The notes: generated by a model not told the origin, from the letters alone. A DNA stretch of 64,000 nt from Caldimonas mangrovi (GCF_023721835.1 NZ_JAMKFE010000021.1:19074-83073); one strand, 5' to 3'. Positions 1 through 8,810 are shown, counted from the first letter of the stretch. Translations and numbers: made by a program.

Positions 1-5
1 AAGCT

Positions 6-509
6 TCACAGGAAGGTCCCGTAGTAGTACTCGACGGTCTGACCGGCAGCATGGTACGCGTGCCGGAACTTCTGCATGAACATCGCTACGGAGTCCTGCA
101 CGACGATGTCGCTCGTATTGCTGTAGTGCCAAACGGAGCCGTGCACATAGATGCCGATGTGCTTGGCGGGGTGTTCGTTCATCTTCAAGCGATCACCTGT
201 TTTGACGATGTTGCTGGTGTGGGTGACAAAGATCAGGCAACAGGACAAGTGCGCGGGGCGGTTCACCCAGAGTCCCGTGTCTCGCAGCCGATCGAAGATC
301 TCGTTGACTCGGATGCACGCCCCTTTTTCAGCCCGCTTCTTCTCCGCGGACGTTCGGTTCTTGCATGTCGCCCCGAACTCGTAGCCCAGCATGTGGCCGA
401 CAAAGTGCGCGCAGTGGTTCTCGGAGTTTTCCTTGCCCAGGCCGAACGGGCAGAAATGGCTGATGTGCTTGCCCGCCGCTTCGCAAAGGGGCACAGATGT
501 CTTGATCAT
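6..509 (-). CDS. Unrecognised protein, possible papain-like (NlpC/CHAP-type) fold
   Basis: A 167-residue protein that I do not recognise as a named family. Cys33 sits in NHCAHFVG at the start of a likely helix, and His117 lies in the strand-like stretch KHIGIYVHG. A Cys followed about 80 residues later by a His in a beta strand is the arrangement of NlpC/P60 and CHAP amidases, so a thiol hydrolase fold is an inference only. There is no signal peptide or membrane segment. The start has a good ribosome site (GTGAGGAAAC before ATG). GC is clearly lower than in the following genes, so it may be acquired. It converges on nothing visible, because the window edge lies just past its stop. Confidence 0.6.
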   Translation of the reverse strand: MIKTSVPLCEAAGKHISHFCPFGLGKENSENHCAHFVGHMLGYEFGATCKNRTSAEKKRAEKGACIRVNEIFDRLRDTGLWVNRPAHLSCCLIFVTHTSNIVKTGDRLKMNEHPAKHIGIYVHGSVWHYSNTSDIVVQDSVAMFMQKFRHAYHAAGQTVEYYYGTFL

Positions 510-722
510 GTTTCCTCACCTTGAACGTTGTACTTCTACGAAAAACCGCGGCCATCCTAAGCACCAACCGCCTGTGCGAACAGCAAATCGGGCGTAGCAA
601 GTTGTGTCGTTGCGCGACAGCATGTTGGAATCTGCTGGCGAGCCAGCACCAGGGAGTTGACCCGGCGCGGTGGTGCGTGCCGGCCATCGGCGCTATCGTC
701 GGCGCCGAAAGGAGCGCCAGCC
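510..722. other. Intergenic region between divergent genes
   Basis: This is the shared upstream region of the leftmost gene (minus) and fumC (plus). I see no convincing promoter, hairpin or repeat in it. Base composition rises from about 55% GC at the left to the host-like level just before fumC. Confidence 0.5.
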
Positions 723-2123
723 ATGTCCCTCGTCACCCGCACCGAAACCGACTCGATGGGCGCCATCGAAGTGGTCGGCGACCGCTACTGGGGCGCGCAG
801 ACGCAGCGCTCCATGCACCACTTCCCGATCGGCGTCGCGCGCTTCAAATGGCAGCGGCCGATGATCCGTGCGCTGGGCCTGTTGAAGAAGGCCGCCGCAC
901 AGGCGAACGCGGAACTGGGCGAATTGCCCGAAGACGTGGCGCGGCTGATCGAGGTGGCGGCCGACGAGGTGATCGACGGGCGGCTCGACGAGCACTTTCC
1001 GCTCGTGGTGTTCCAGACCGGCTCGGGCACGCAGTCGAACATGAACGCCAACGAGGTGATCGCGAACCGCGCCATCGAGATGGCCGGCGGCGTGATGGGC
1101 AGCAAGAAGCCGGTGCACCCGAACGACCATGTGAACCGCGGCCAGTCGTCGAACGACACCTTTCCGACCGCGATGCACGTGGCCGTGGTCGAGCAGCTGC
1201 ATGCGAAGCTGTTCCCCGCCGTCACGGCGCTGCGCAACACGCTGGCGGCCAAGGCGAAGACCTATGACCATCTCGTCAAGACCGGCCGCACTCACCTGCA
1301 GGACGCCACGCCGATCACGTTGGGGCAGGAGATCGGCGCCTGGGTGGCGCAGCTCGATTTCGGTTTGAATGCGGTGCGCGCCAGCCTGCCGGCCTTGCAC
1401 GAACTGGCCATCGGCGGCACGGCGGTGGGCACCGGGCTCAACGCCCACCCGGAGTTCGGCGACCGCGCGGCGCAACGTCTCGGCGACCTGACCGGCCAGC
1501 CCTTCGTCTCGGCGGCGGACAAGTTTTTCGCGCTGTCGGCGCACGACGCGCTGGTGCAGACGTCAGCGGCATTGCGCACGCTGGCGGGCGGTCTGATGAA
1601 GATGGCCAACGACGTGCGCTGGCTGGCCAGCGGCCCGCGCTGTGGCCTTGGCGAGTTGCGCATCCCCGAGAACGAGCCGGGCTCGTCCATCATGCCGGGC
1701 AAGGTCAACCCGACGCAGTGCGAAGCGATGACGATGGTTTGCGTGCAGGTGTTCGGCAACGACGCGGCGGTGGCCTTCGCCGGCACGCAGGGCAACTTCC
1801 AGCTCAATGTGTACAAGCCGGTGATGGTGCACAACGTGCTCGAGAGCCTGGAGCTGCTGGCCGATGCATGCGCGGCGTTCGACGCCTATTGCGCGCGCGG
1901 GCTGGAGCCGAACGAGGCGGCGATCGACGAGCACCTGGAGCGCAACCTGATGCTGGTGACGGCGCTGAACCGCCACATCGGCTACGACGTCGCGGCGCAG
2001 ATCGCCAAGCGCGCCCACCACGAAGGGCTGACCTTGCGCGAGGCGGCGCTCGCATCGGGCCACGTCAGCCCCGAGGACTATGACCGCTGGATCGACCCGC
2101 TGAAAATGACACGCCCCGGCTAG
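723..2123 (+). CDS. fumC: Class II fumarate hydratase (fumarase C)
   Basis: Catalyses reversible hydration of fumarate to L-malate in the TCA cycle, as a cytosolic, iron-independent homotetramer. The 466-residue length is normal for FumC. The family signature loop [11 protein letters not shown] is at about residues 320-330. Substrate-site stretches [22 protein letters not shown] and [10 protein letters not shown] occur in the usual order. I chose the ATG at 723 because the protein then begins directly with the conserved start ([12 protein letters not shown]), although the frame is open further upstream. It stands alone, with a permease gene 31 bases downstream on the same strand. Aspartase and argininosuccinate lyase share the fold, but the motifs fit fumarase best. 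Confidence 0.95.
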   Translation: MSLVTRTETDSMGAIEVVGDRYWGAQTQRSMHHFPIGVARFKWQRPMIRALGLLKKAAAQANAELGELPEDVARLIEVAADEVIDGRLDEHFPLVVFQTGSGTQSNMNANEVIANRAIEMAGGVMGSKKPVHPNDHVNRGQSSNDTFPTAMHVAVVEQLHAKLFPAVTALRNTLAAKAKTYDHLVKTGRTHLQDATPITLGQEIGAWVAQLDFGLNAVRASLPALHELAIGGTAVGTGLNAHPEFGDRAAQRLGDLTGQPFVSAADKFFALSAHDALVQTSAALRTLAGGLMKMANDVRWLASGPRCGLGELRIPENEPGSSIMPGKVNPTQCEAMTMVCVQVFGNDAAVAFAGTQGNFQLNVYKPVMVHNVLESLELLADACAAFDAYCARGLEPNEAAIDEHLERNLMLVTALNRHIGYDVAAQIAKRAHHEGLTLREAALASGHVSPEDYDRWIDPLKMTRPG

Positions 2124-2154
2124 GGCCTGGTCACGCGTGGCACCATCGCGGCCC

Positions 2155-3087
2155 ATGATCGACGTGGTGGTGTTCTTCTTCCTGTTGGGTGTGTTCGCGC
2201 GCCTGGTCAAGTCGGACCTGCGGTTGCCGGAGGCGCTGTACGAGACGCTGTCCATTTATCTGTTGCTGGCCATCGGGCTGAAGGGCGGCATCGAGCTGTC
2301 GAAGCAGCCGCTGCTGACGCTGGCGCCGCAGGTGGGCGCGACGATGCTGCTGAGCTTCGCGATCCCGCTCGCGCTGTACCCGCTGTTGCGCGGCTTGCGG
2401 CTGTCGGGCGCCGACAGCGCCTCGGTCGCGGCGCACTACGGTTCGGTCAGCGTGGTGACCTTCGCGGTGGTCACCGCCGCGCTGGTGCGCCAGGGCATTC
2501 CCCATGAAAGCCACGCGCCGTTGTGGGTGGCGGTGATGGAAGCGCCCGGCATCGTCGCCGGGATCCTGCTGGCGCGTCTGTCCCGGCTCCAGGACATCCG
2601 CTGGGGCGCGCTGCTGCACGAGGTGCTGTTCGGCAAGAGCGTGCTGCTGCTGCTCGGCGGCCTGCTCATCGGTGCGGTGGCCGGCGAGGAAGGCACGGCA
2701 CCCATCCATGCGGTGTTCGTCACGCCGTTCAAGGGAGTGCTGGCGCTGTTCCTGCTCGAACTGGGCCTGGTGGCCGGCGGCCGGCTGGCCGAGGTGAAGC
2801 GCTTCGGCGCGGTGGTGATCGGTGTGGGCCTGCTGGTGCCGCCGGTGCTGGCGCTGGCGGGTGCGATGGTCGGCGTGGCACTCGGGCTGTCGACCGGTGG
2901 CGTCGCGGTGCTGGCGACGCTGGCCGCCAGCGCGAGCTACATCGCGGCGCCGACCGCCATGCGCATCGCGGTGCCGGAGGCGAATGCCGCTCTGTCGATC
3001 ACCGCGGCACTGGGCATCACGTTCCCGTTCAACATCGTGCTTGGCATCCCGCTGTACATCCGGCTTGCGGTTGCGTTGACTTCGTAA
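2155..3087 (+). CDS. SbtA-like sodium-dependent bicarbonate permease family protein
   Basis: A 310-residue integral membrane protein with about ten hydrophobic segments, matching the SbtA/DUF897 family of sodium-dependent bicarbonate permeases first known from cyanobacteria. The early stretch VKSDLRLPEALYETLSIYLL and the glycine-rich LAIGLKGG are typical. A small PII-like gene follows 12 bases after the stop, mirroring the cyanobacterial sbtA-sbtB pair. I infer substrate uptake controlled by that partner. The substrate is not proved: heterotrophic bacteria carry many family members whose cargo is unknown. The ATG at 2155 is preferred over a GTG six codons earlier because the membrane protein begins at once with MIDVVVFFF. 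Confidence 0.88.
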   Translation: MIDVVVFFFLLGVFARLVKSDLRLPEALYETLSIYLLLAIGLKGGIELSKQPLLTLAPQVGATMLLSFAIPLALYPLLRGLRLSGADSASVAAHYGSVSVVTFAVVTAALVRQGIPHESHAPLWVAVMEAPGIVAGILLARLSRLQDIRWGALLHEVLFGKSVLLLLGGLLIGAVAGEEGTAPIHAVFVTPFKGVLALFLLELGLVAGGRLAEVKRFGAVVIGVGLLVPPVLALAGAMVGVALGLSTGGVAVLATLAASASYIAAPTAMRIAVPEANAALSITAALGITFPFNIVLGIPLYIRLAVALTS

Positions 3088-3099
3088 AGGAACCCGGCG

Positions 3100-3408
3100 A
3101 TGGCCCTGACCAAACACCCCCGGCAGCTGCTGGTCATCATTGCCGAGGCGGCCCTGGAGAAGTCGCTGGTGCGCGACGTGAAACGGCTCGGCGCGCACGG
3201 CTACACCGTCTACGACGTGCGAGGCGAGGGCGAGTCCGGCGTGCGGGAGGGCGCCTGGGAGGCCGACCGCACGATCGAGATGAAGGTGATCTGCGAGGCC
3301 GGCGTGGCCGACCAGATCGCGCAGCATGTGCTGACGGCGTATGCACCCCACTACGGCGTCACGATGTTTTTTGCCGACGCGCTGGTGCTCAGGCCGGAGA
3401 AGTTTTGA
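3100..3408 (+). CDS. PII-like signalling protein, SbtB-type partner of the upstream permease
   Basis: A 102-residue protein with the alternating strand-helix layout of PII trimers: VIIAEAALEKSLVRDVKRLGAHGYTV at the start, an acidic and glycine-rich loop (RGEGESGVREG) where the T-loop sits, then VADQIAQHVL and a terminal strand. It lacks the conserved GlnB uridylylation tyrosine context and the C-terminal CGPxGC redox motif of cyanobacterial SbtB. AAGGA lies at a good distance before the ATG. The gene follows the SbtA-like permease with a 12-base gap, so it probably binds a nucleotide and gates that transporter. The exact ligand is unknown. Confidence 0.85.
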   Translation: MALTKHPRQLLVIIAEAALEKSLVRDVKRLGAHGYTVYDVRGEGESGVREGAWEADRTIEMKVICEAGVADQIAQHVLTAYAPHYGVTMFFADALVLRPEKF

Positions 3409-3493
3409 CCCCCCTACGCGCTGCGCGCGCCCCCCGAGGGGGCGGCACTGGCAGACCGGCGGAGCCGATCTGCGGCGCCACTCGAAAGGGCGG
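3409..3493. repeat. GC-rich intergenic repeat, copy 1
   Basis: It begins directly after the PII-like stop codon. The order is a C run, a GC hairpin, CCCCCGAGGGGG, then a second imperfect hairpin built on CAGACCGGC/GCCGATCTG, then a GGCGCCACT tail. A second copy with the same order lies at 10899-10981, also right after a stop codon. It resembles the short palindromic repeats common between genes in Burkholderiales. Confidence 0.7.
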
Positions 3494-3538
3494 CGGGCTG
3501 GCGCCGGCCGCATTTGCCTGGGCTTGCGGTGGAAATGA

Positions 3539-3570
3539 AAAAGCGACGGGGCTTGCGCCGCGCCGCTTTT
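3539..3570 (-). terminator. Intrinsic terminator of the RNA-binding protein gene
   Basis: On the minus strand AAAAGCG pairs with CGCTTTT around a GC-rich centre and runs into a T stretch, 35 bases beyond the stop of the RRM gene. A second hairpin, GCTGAGCC-GGA-GGCTCAGC at 3575-3593, lies between the two. Confidence 0.7.
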
Positions 3571-3604
3571 GCGGGCTGAGCCGGAGGCTCAGCGTGACCG
3601 GGGA

Positions 3605-4048
3605 TCAGTAGCCGCCGCGGCCGCCACCGAAACCACCACGGCCACCGCCGCCACCACCACCACCGAAGCCGCCGCGGCCACCGCCGCCGCCACCACCACC
3701 GAAGCCGCCTTCACGACGGCCACCGCCACCACCGCCGCCGAAGCCGCCGCCACCACCGCGCGGGCCGCCGAAGCCGCCACCGCCGCCGCCCGGACGGTCT
3801 TCACGGGGGCGAGCCTCGTTGACCACGATGGCGCGGCCCGACAGGGACTGGCCGTTCATGCCGTTGATGGCAGACTGGGCTTCGGCATCCGAGCCCATTT
3901 CGACGAAACCGAAGCCCTTGGAGCGACCGGTGTCGCGGTCCATCATGACCTTTGCGGAGGTCACGGTACCGAATTGCGAGAAGGCGTCATTCAGATCTTC
4001 GTCGCGAACGCTGTAAGCGAGATTGCCTACGTAAAGCTTGTTGCCCAT
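3605..4048 (-). CDS. Glycine-rich RRM RNA-binding protein
   Basis: A 147-residue cytosolic RNA-binding protein. One RRM fills residues 3-80, with RNP2 as LYVGNL (5-10) and RNP1 as KGFGFVEM (about 44-51). A tail of repeated Gly-rich blocks punctuated by Phe, Arg and Tyr runs to the C-terminus. This RRM-plus-glycine layout matches cyanobacterial Rbp and plant glycine-rich proteins, often cold-induced, and is common in Burkholderiales. AAGGAGCT stands just before the start codon. The tail is coded by near-identical GGN repeats, which are prone to length change. Its RNA targets cannot be read from sequence. Confidence 0.93.
   Translation of the reverse strand: MGNKLYVGNLAYSVRDEDLNDAFSQFGTVTSAKVMMDRDTGRSKGFGFVEMGSDAEAQSAINGMNGQSLSGRAIVVNEARPREDRPGGGGGGFGGPRGGGGGFGGGGGGGRREGGFGGGGGGGGRGGFGGGGGGGGRGGFGGGRGGY
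3610..3795. repeat. Low-complexity glycine-codon repeat inside the RRM gene
   Basis: Runs of CCACCGCC-type triplets (GGC/GGT codons on the minus strand) encode the Gly-rich tail. Slippage here would change tail length without shifting frame. Confidence 0.8.
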
Positions 4049-4402
4049 GAGAGAGCTCCTTTCAATACACGTCAGTCAGTTGGAGCTTCTACCCATCATG
4101 AACCACTCAGATCGAGGCGCCGCATCCACACACACGAAAGGCCATTATGTGGTCACCCGGGGGCGATGTGAGCACCATGTGTGAAAAAGTGTTGTTTCCG
4201 CATGCGCGATGGCGGGCAAAATCGCACGCTTCGGCCGGTGGTTTCCCCTGCGCCCCGACGATTGGTGATCGGCAGGCCACTGGGTATCATCGCCCGCGCT
4301 GCCGGGCCGGGACGCGGCCTGACGAAGAACACGGGTGCACGCCAGCGAGCGGGCGGCACCCTCCGCTCGAGCGCCGCGGCGCGGGCGCCTCTGGAGGACA
4401 CC
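4049..4402. other. Intergenic region between divergent RRM and zinc-ribbon genes
   Basis: This stretch holds the RRM ribosome site and candidate promoter at its left. The right part leads into the zinc-ribbon gene, with CTGGAGGACACC just before that start. I see no further gene or repeat. Confidence 0.5.
4144..4172 (-). promoter_or_regulatory. Candidate sigma-70-type promoter of the RRM gene
   Basis: On the minus strand CTCACA (4167-4172) and CATAAT (4144-4149) are separated by 17 bases. The -10 matches the consensus at five of six positions and the -35 at four. This would give a leader of roughly 90 bases before the RRM start codon, a length often seen in cold-regulated mRNAs. Confidence 0.4.
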
Positions 4403-5521
4403 ATGAGCTTGATTTGCCCCAAGTGCGGGACCGACAACCGCGACAAGGCGAAGTTCTGCCGCGGCTGCGGCGCTTCGTTGGCCGGTGTGGCGGCCGATGC
4501 GCCGGCACCCGTCGAGCCGCCCGCCGCCGTGGCGACCACGCCGCTCAAACCCTGTCCTGCCTGCGGCACGCCGAACGAGGCCAGCGCCTTGCAGTGCCGG
4601 GTGTGCGGCCTGCCGATGAACCCGCAGGCGCCTGCGCCGGCGGGCAGTGACGTCGACCTCCTGCTCGGCCTGGGCAACACGGCGCCGACCCCCCTCGACG
4701 ACGCCACCGTGGTGGCGTCGGCCCCGCTGCCGCCTGTGCCGCCGCCCCCGCCGCCGCCCGCGGTCCCGGCGGTCGACCCGTTGTCGGTGCTGCCGCCGGT
4801 AGAGGCTTCGCCGCCCGCACCGCCGCCGCCGGCCGACGCACCCGCCAGCTTCATGGATCAGCCCCCGCCGTCGGAGCGCAAGGCGCCGCTGATGTTGGTG
4901 GGTCTGGTGGCCGCCGGCGTGCTGGCGGGTGCCGGCGCATGGTGGTTGTTGCAGAGCAACAAGCCACAGGAGCCGATGGTTGAAGCGGCCCCGCCGGCTC
5001 CAATGGCTGCGCCCGCTCCCGCCCCTGCGCCCACGCCGGAACCTGCGCCTGCACCGGCCGCGATGCCGCCGGTGGTCGCCGAACCGACGCCTGAGCCGGC
5101 CAGCGCCCCCGCGGAGATGACCGCGGCGCCAGCCAACCCGCTCGGCGCCCTGTCGGCCGAGGACGAAGCCGCCGCGAAGAAGGCGAAGGACGAAGAGCGG
5201 GCCAAGGCACGTGCCGAGGCCCGCGCGCGAGCCAAGGCGAAGGCCGATGCCGAGGCGCGCGACCGCGCCGAGGCCGCCGCACGCGCCGCCGCCGCCAGAA
5301 AACCGGAGCCGCCCAAGCCGGCATTTGTGCCGCCGCCGGCCCCGGCGGCTGCGTCGGCCGCGCCCGCGGTGCCTGCCGATGTCTGCGGAGGCCGCGTTTT
5401 CATCGCCCTGCTGAGCTGTCTGAAGTCCGAGTGCCAGGACCCGGTCAAGGCCAGGCATCCGAAATGCGTCGACTTCCTCGAAGCCGAGCGGCGGCGCGAG
5501 CGGCAGAACCAGCTCCGTTAA
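4403..5521 (+). CDS. Double zinc-ribbon protein with one membrane segment and Ala/Lys-rich domain
   Basis: A 372-residue protein not assignable to a characterised family. It opens with a zinc ribbon (CPKCG and CRGCG, residues 5-21), then a second one (CPACG and CRVCG, about 51-72), a proline-rich linker, and one membrane helix near 162-182 (LVGLVAAGVLAGAGAWWLL). Beyond that lie a Pro/Ala region, a charged Ala/Lys/Glu/Arg helix (about 252-300), and a small C-terminal domain with Cys residues. The layout suggests a cytosolic zinc head, a single span and a periplasmic stalk. GGAGG lies before the ATG. The next gene ends in the same kind of zinc ribbon and starts 54 bases on, so the pair may work together. 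Confidence 0.75.
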   Translation: MSLICPKCGTDNRDKAKFCRGCGASLAGVAADAPAPVEPPAAVATTPLKPCPACGTPNEASALQCRVCGLPMNPQAPAPAGSDVDLLLGLGNTAPTPLDDATVVASAPLPPVPPPPPPPAVPAVDPLSVLPPVEASPPAPPPPADAPASFMDQPPPSERKAPLMLVGLVAAGVLAGAGAWWLLQSNKPQEPMVEAAPPAPMAAPAPAPAPTPEPAPAPAAMPPVVAEPTPEPASAPAEMTAAPANPLGALSAEDEAAAKKAKDEERAKARAEARARAKAKADAEARDRAEAAARAAAARKPEPPKPAFVPPPAPAAASAAPAVPADVCGGRVFIALLSCLKSECQDPVKARHPKCVDFLEAERRRERQNQLR

Positions 5522-5575
5522 GCTAGGCCGGTCAGGCCGTGCCCCACCGGCGCGGCCGCCTCGCCCCATTTCCCC

Positions 5576-6778
5576 ATGGCCCTCAGCAGCGACAAGATCC
5601 AATCGGCCGGCGCCCTGCTGGCTTGCGTCGATGCCGTGCGCAACGCGCCAGCGCTGGCGGTGCTGCTGGGCACCTTCGCCGCGTCCGGCCTGCTGCTGGC
5701 GATGCTGGCGCAGTCGCTGTCGCGCGGACAGGCCGCGACGACGGTGCTTTATGGGCTGCTGGCCCTCACCACCGCGTTCTATGGCGGCAATGCCGCCGGC
5801 CTGCTGGTGATGGACGACGCCAAAGGGCAGCCACGGCGCAGCGTGGCCAGTGCGCTCGTGACGTCGCTGCGCATCGCACACCGCCTGCTCGGTGCGCTGT
5901 TGCTGATCGGCATCACCTACGCCGCCGGAGCTTTCGTGTTGGCGGTGGTGCTGCTCGTCTGCAAGACGCCGGTACTGGGCCCTGTGGCTTTCACGCTGGT
6001 GCTGCCGGCCGCGGTGGTGGTGGTGGGGCTGGCGCTGCTGGCGGTGCCGACCGTGATCGTGCCGCTGGCCGCGCCTGCCATCTGGGACGGGGCCGACACG
6101 CTGCAATGCGTCGGCCGGCTGTTCGCGATCGCGCGCCGGCGGCTGCTCGACGTCGTCTTGATGATGCTGTTCGTCGGCCTGCTGGCGGGCGTGATCGGTG
6201 CACTGGTGATGTTCGTCGTGCTGGCCGGCGGGCAGACGGTGGCGCGGCTCTCGGCGGCCATCCTCGGGCCCGAAGCGCCGGCTGACCAGTTGATGGCCGG
6301 GCTGTTCGGTTTCGGCCTGCGCAGCCTCGCGGGCGCCGGGGTTCCGGTCGGCGCCAAGGCCTACGCGGTGGCCGGTGTCATCGGCGGCGGGGTGGTGGCA
6401 GCCGCCGGCATGGTGCTGCCGGGGCTCGTCTACCTGCGCGGCGCCTGCACGGTGTACCTGGCGCAGGCCGACGTGGCGCCGCTGCCGGCACCGGCGTCGC
6501 CCGGCGCGCCGGTGCAGCGCACGGAACCGCGACCGGCGGCGCCACGCGGCATCCTCGCGCCGCCGCCCGATTCGTCCGGGCTCGACACGACCATCACCAT
6601 GGCGAGGGCGCCGCTGCAGCCCACCGAGCCGCGGCCCCACGCGGTGGACGTCGACCTGTCGCTCGACGAGATGGAGGCCCCCGCGCATTGCCCGGTGTGC
6701 CGTCATGCGCTGCTGCACAACGACCGCTTCTGCGGCGTTTGCGGCACGCCGGTGAACGACCCCCGCTCGACACCATGA
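5576..6778 (+). CDS. Polytopic membrane protein with C-terminal zinc ribbon
   Basis: A 400-residue inner-membrane protein of unknown function. About six to seven hydrophobic helices occupy residues 20-300. They are followed by a Pro/Ala-rich cytosolic tail that ends in a zinc ribbon (CPVCR at about 379 and CGVCG near 392). The upstream neighbour carries two similar ribbons at its N-terminus, so a shared zinc-dependent assembly is inferred. The stop overlaps the ATG of the next gene (ATGA), implying translational coupling with the BtuF-like protein. I cannot name a substrate or partner. Confidence 0.75.
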   Translation: MALSSDKIQSAGALLACVDAVRNAPALAVLLGTFAASGLLLAMLAQSLSRGQAATTVLYGLLALTTAFYGGNAAGLLVMDDAKGQPRRSVASALVTSLRIAHRLLGALLLIGITYAAGAFVLAVVLLVCKTPVLGPVAFTLVLPAAVVVVGLALLAVPTVIVPLAAPAIWDGADTLQCVGRLFAIARRRLLDVVLMMLFVGLLAGVIGALVMFVVLAGGQTVARLSAAILGPEAPADQLMAGLFGFGLRSLAGAGVPVGAKAYAVAGVIGGGVVAAAGMVLPGLVYLRGACTVYLAQADVAPLPAPASPGAPVQRTEPRPAAPRGILAPPPDSSGLDTTITMARAPLQPTEPRPHAVDVDLSLDEMEAPAHCPVCRHALLHNDRFCGVCGTPVNDPRSTP

Positions 6779-7548
6779 AGCTGCGCATCGCGAGCCTGGT
6801 GCCTTCGGTCACCGAGTTGCTCGCGGCACTGGGGCTCGCGCCGTGGCTGGTGGCCCGCACCGGCTTTTGCATACATCCGCGCGAGGTGCTGGCGGCGGTG
6901 CCGAAGGTCGGCGGCACGAAGGACGTCAACCTGCCCAAGCTGCGGCGTCTCGCGCCGACCCACGTGATCGTCAACGTCGACGAGAACAAGCGGGCGACGG
7001 TGGAGGCGCTGCGTGAGTTCGTGCCGCACGTGGTGGTCACGCACCCGTGCGCACCGCACGACAACCTTGCGCTGTACCGGCAGATGGCCGCCTGCTTCGG
7101 TGATGTCGACGGCGTGCTCGAGCGGGGCGCGGCGCTGGGCCGCGCCCTCGAAGAACAGCTGCAGCTGACCTCGGCCCGCACCTGGCCGCGACGGCAGGTG
7201 TTGTATTGCATCTGGCGCGAGCCGTGGATGACCGTCGCCCGGGACACCTACATCTCGCGCATGCTGGCGCTCGTGAACTGGCACACCCTGCCGGCCGTCG
7301 AGGGGGGGGCGCATGGCGCGGCACGCTACCCGGCCTTCAGTGGCAGCGAGCCGTGGCTGGCCGAGGTCGACGAGGTGCTGCTGAGCAGCGAGCCGTACCG
7401 TTTCGGCCAGGCGCATGCCGACGAGGTGCGGCGCTGGCTGGGGCGCGACGTGCGCCTGGTCGATGGCGAACTGCTGAGCTGGTATGGGCCGCGTGCCGCG
7501 GCCGGTGTGGGCTATCTGCGCGAGCTCGCCGGTGCGCAGCTCAAGTGA
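6775..7548 (+). CDS. BtuF-like metal-chelate-binding protein, apparently cytosolic
   Basis: A 257-residue member of the helical-backbone metal receptor superfamily (BtuF/FhuD/TroA-like). The start SLVPSVTELLAALGL and the block VGGTKDVNLPKLRRLAPTHVIVN match cobalamin-binding BtuF proteins. There is no signal peptide and no lipobox: the N-terminus is MKLRIASLVPS, so it either acts in the cytosol or lacks its export part. No BtuC/BtuD genes lie nearby. The start overlaps the previous stop as ATGA. Ligand specificity is inferred only; a cobalamin adenosyltransferase lies 6 kb downstream but in a separate unit. Confidence 0.8.
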   Translation: MKLRIASLVPSVTELLAALGLAPWLVARTGFCIHPREVLAAVPKVGGTKDVNLPKLRRLAPTHVIVNVDENKRATVEALREFVPHVVVTHPCAPHDNLALYRQMAACFGDVDGVLERGAALGRALEEQLQLTSARTWPRRQVLYCIWREPWMTVARDTYISRMLALVNWHTLPAVEGGAHGAARYPAFSGSEPWLAEVDEVLLSSEPYRFGQAHADEVRRWLGRDVRLVDGELLSWYGPRAAAGVGYLRELAGAQLK

Positions 7549-7589
7549 AGGCGCGGTACGCCGATAACGAATGGCCGCTGCCTTGTGCC

Positions 7590-8810
7590 ATGACGCTCGA
7601 CGCCCAGACGCTGTTTCTTTCGATGTGGGTCAACGTGACCCTGATGAGCTGTGCACTCGCCGTCGGCGTGCACTGGCGGCAGAAGACCTCGCGCACCGGC
7701 ATCCACGCCTGGAGCGCGGCCTTGTTGTGCCAGTCGGCCGGCTGGGCACTGCTGATGCTGGCGTTCCGCGGCTGGCCGCGAGGGCTGTCGACGCTGGGTG
7801 CGGCGGCGCTGGTCGCGAGCGTCGGCTGCATGTATGTCGCCGTGCAGTCCTATTTGCGGCGGCCCGTGCGGCCGGCGTGGGTGGTCGTGCCACCGCTTGC
7901 GGTGGCGGTCGTGCACTGGTTGGTGTTCTCCCATTTCGGCGCTCGCATCGCGGTCGTCAACGGCGTGCTGGGCGTGCAAATGGGCTGGCTCGCGTGGGCC
8001 CTGCTGCGCCCCGGTGCCGCAGCTTCCAGCTGGCGTTGGCGCTGGCTGGCGGGCGCCGGGCTCGCCGCGTCGGCGCCGCTGGTGTTCGGTCGCATGGCCA
8101 TTGCGCTGTGGGCGCCCGAGCGCTACCCCGCCTTCGATTCGCCGCATTGGCTCAACGCGCTCGGCCTGCTGGTCAACAACGCCTGCCTGACGATCGGCAC
8201 GCTGGCCTTCCTGCTGGCACATCGCGACGAGGCGGAACAGGCGCTGCGCCGCCTGGCCACCGTCGACGGGCTGACCGGTGTGCTCAACCGCCGCACGCTG
8301 CTGGAGCGAGCCGAAGAGCAGGTCGCGCTCGCGCGCCGGCACTGCCAGCCATTGGCGGTGCTGATGCTGGACCTCGACCACTTCAAGGAGATCAACGACA
8401 CGCGGGGCCACCCGGCCGGTGACCGGGCGCTGGAGCTGTTCGCCGACGCGCTGCGGCTGACGCTGCGCCAGCCGGATTTGGTCGGCCGCTATGGCGGCGA
8501 GGAATTCTGCGTCGTGCTGCCGATGTCCGGGTTGGACGCCGTGCGAGGCATCGATGCGCGGCTGCGAGAGCGTCTGCAGCACGAGGTCGGGCCGCTGCTC
8601 GGGTTCCGACTCGGCTTCAGCGCCGGGGCGACGCAGTTGCAGCCGGACGACGACGGGCTGGGCGCGGTGATCGCGCGGGCCGATCGGGCCCTGTACGCGG
8701 CCAAGTCCGCGGGGCGTGGCCGGCTGGTGCTGGAGGGCACGCAGGCGGCCGGGGACGCCGGCCCTGCTGATCGCGCGGTGTTGCCCCCGACGCCTACAAT
8801 CGATCCATGA
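7590..8810 (+). CDS. Membrane-bound diguanylate cyclase (GGDEF)
   Basis: Makes cyclic di-GMP from two GTP. The 406-residue protein has about six membrane helices in residues 8-215, then a GGDEF domain from about 240. The active-site loop is GGEEF (302-306), a functional variant. An inhibitory I-site RQPD (293-296) lies five residues before it, so product feedback is expected. The metal-binding DLDHF stretch is present. The membrane part is not a named sensor domain that I recognise. The start at 7590 leaves 41 bases after the BtuF-like stop, and the stop overlaps the tldD start (ATGA). Confidence 0.93.
   Translation: MTLDAQTLFLSMWVNVTLMSCALAVGVHWRQKTSRTGIHAWSAALLCQSAGWALLMLAFRGWPRGLSTLGAAALVASVGCMYVAVQSYLRRPVRPAWVVVPPLAVAVVHWLVFSHFGARIAVVNGVLGVQMGWLAWALLRPGAAASSWRWRWLAGAGLAASAPLVFGRMAIALWAPERYPAFDSPHWLNALGLLVNNACLTIGTLAFLLAHRDEAEQALRRLATVDGLTGVLNRRTLLERAEEQVALARRHCQPLAVLMLDLDHFKEINDTRGHPAGDRALELFADALRLTLRQPDLVGRYGGEEFCVVLPMSGLDAVRGIDARLRERLQHEVGPLLGFRLGFSAGATQLQPDDDGLGAVIARADRALYAAKSAGRGRLVLEGTQAAGDAGPADRAVLPPTPTIDP

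Noticed and set aside
4145..6718. Very long minus-strand open frame opposite the two zinc-ribbon genes
   Set aside because: It is Arg/His/Gln-rich with no domain, a typical antisense shadow of high-GC coding DNA. The plus-strand genes have zinc ribbons, membrane helices and ribosome sites.
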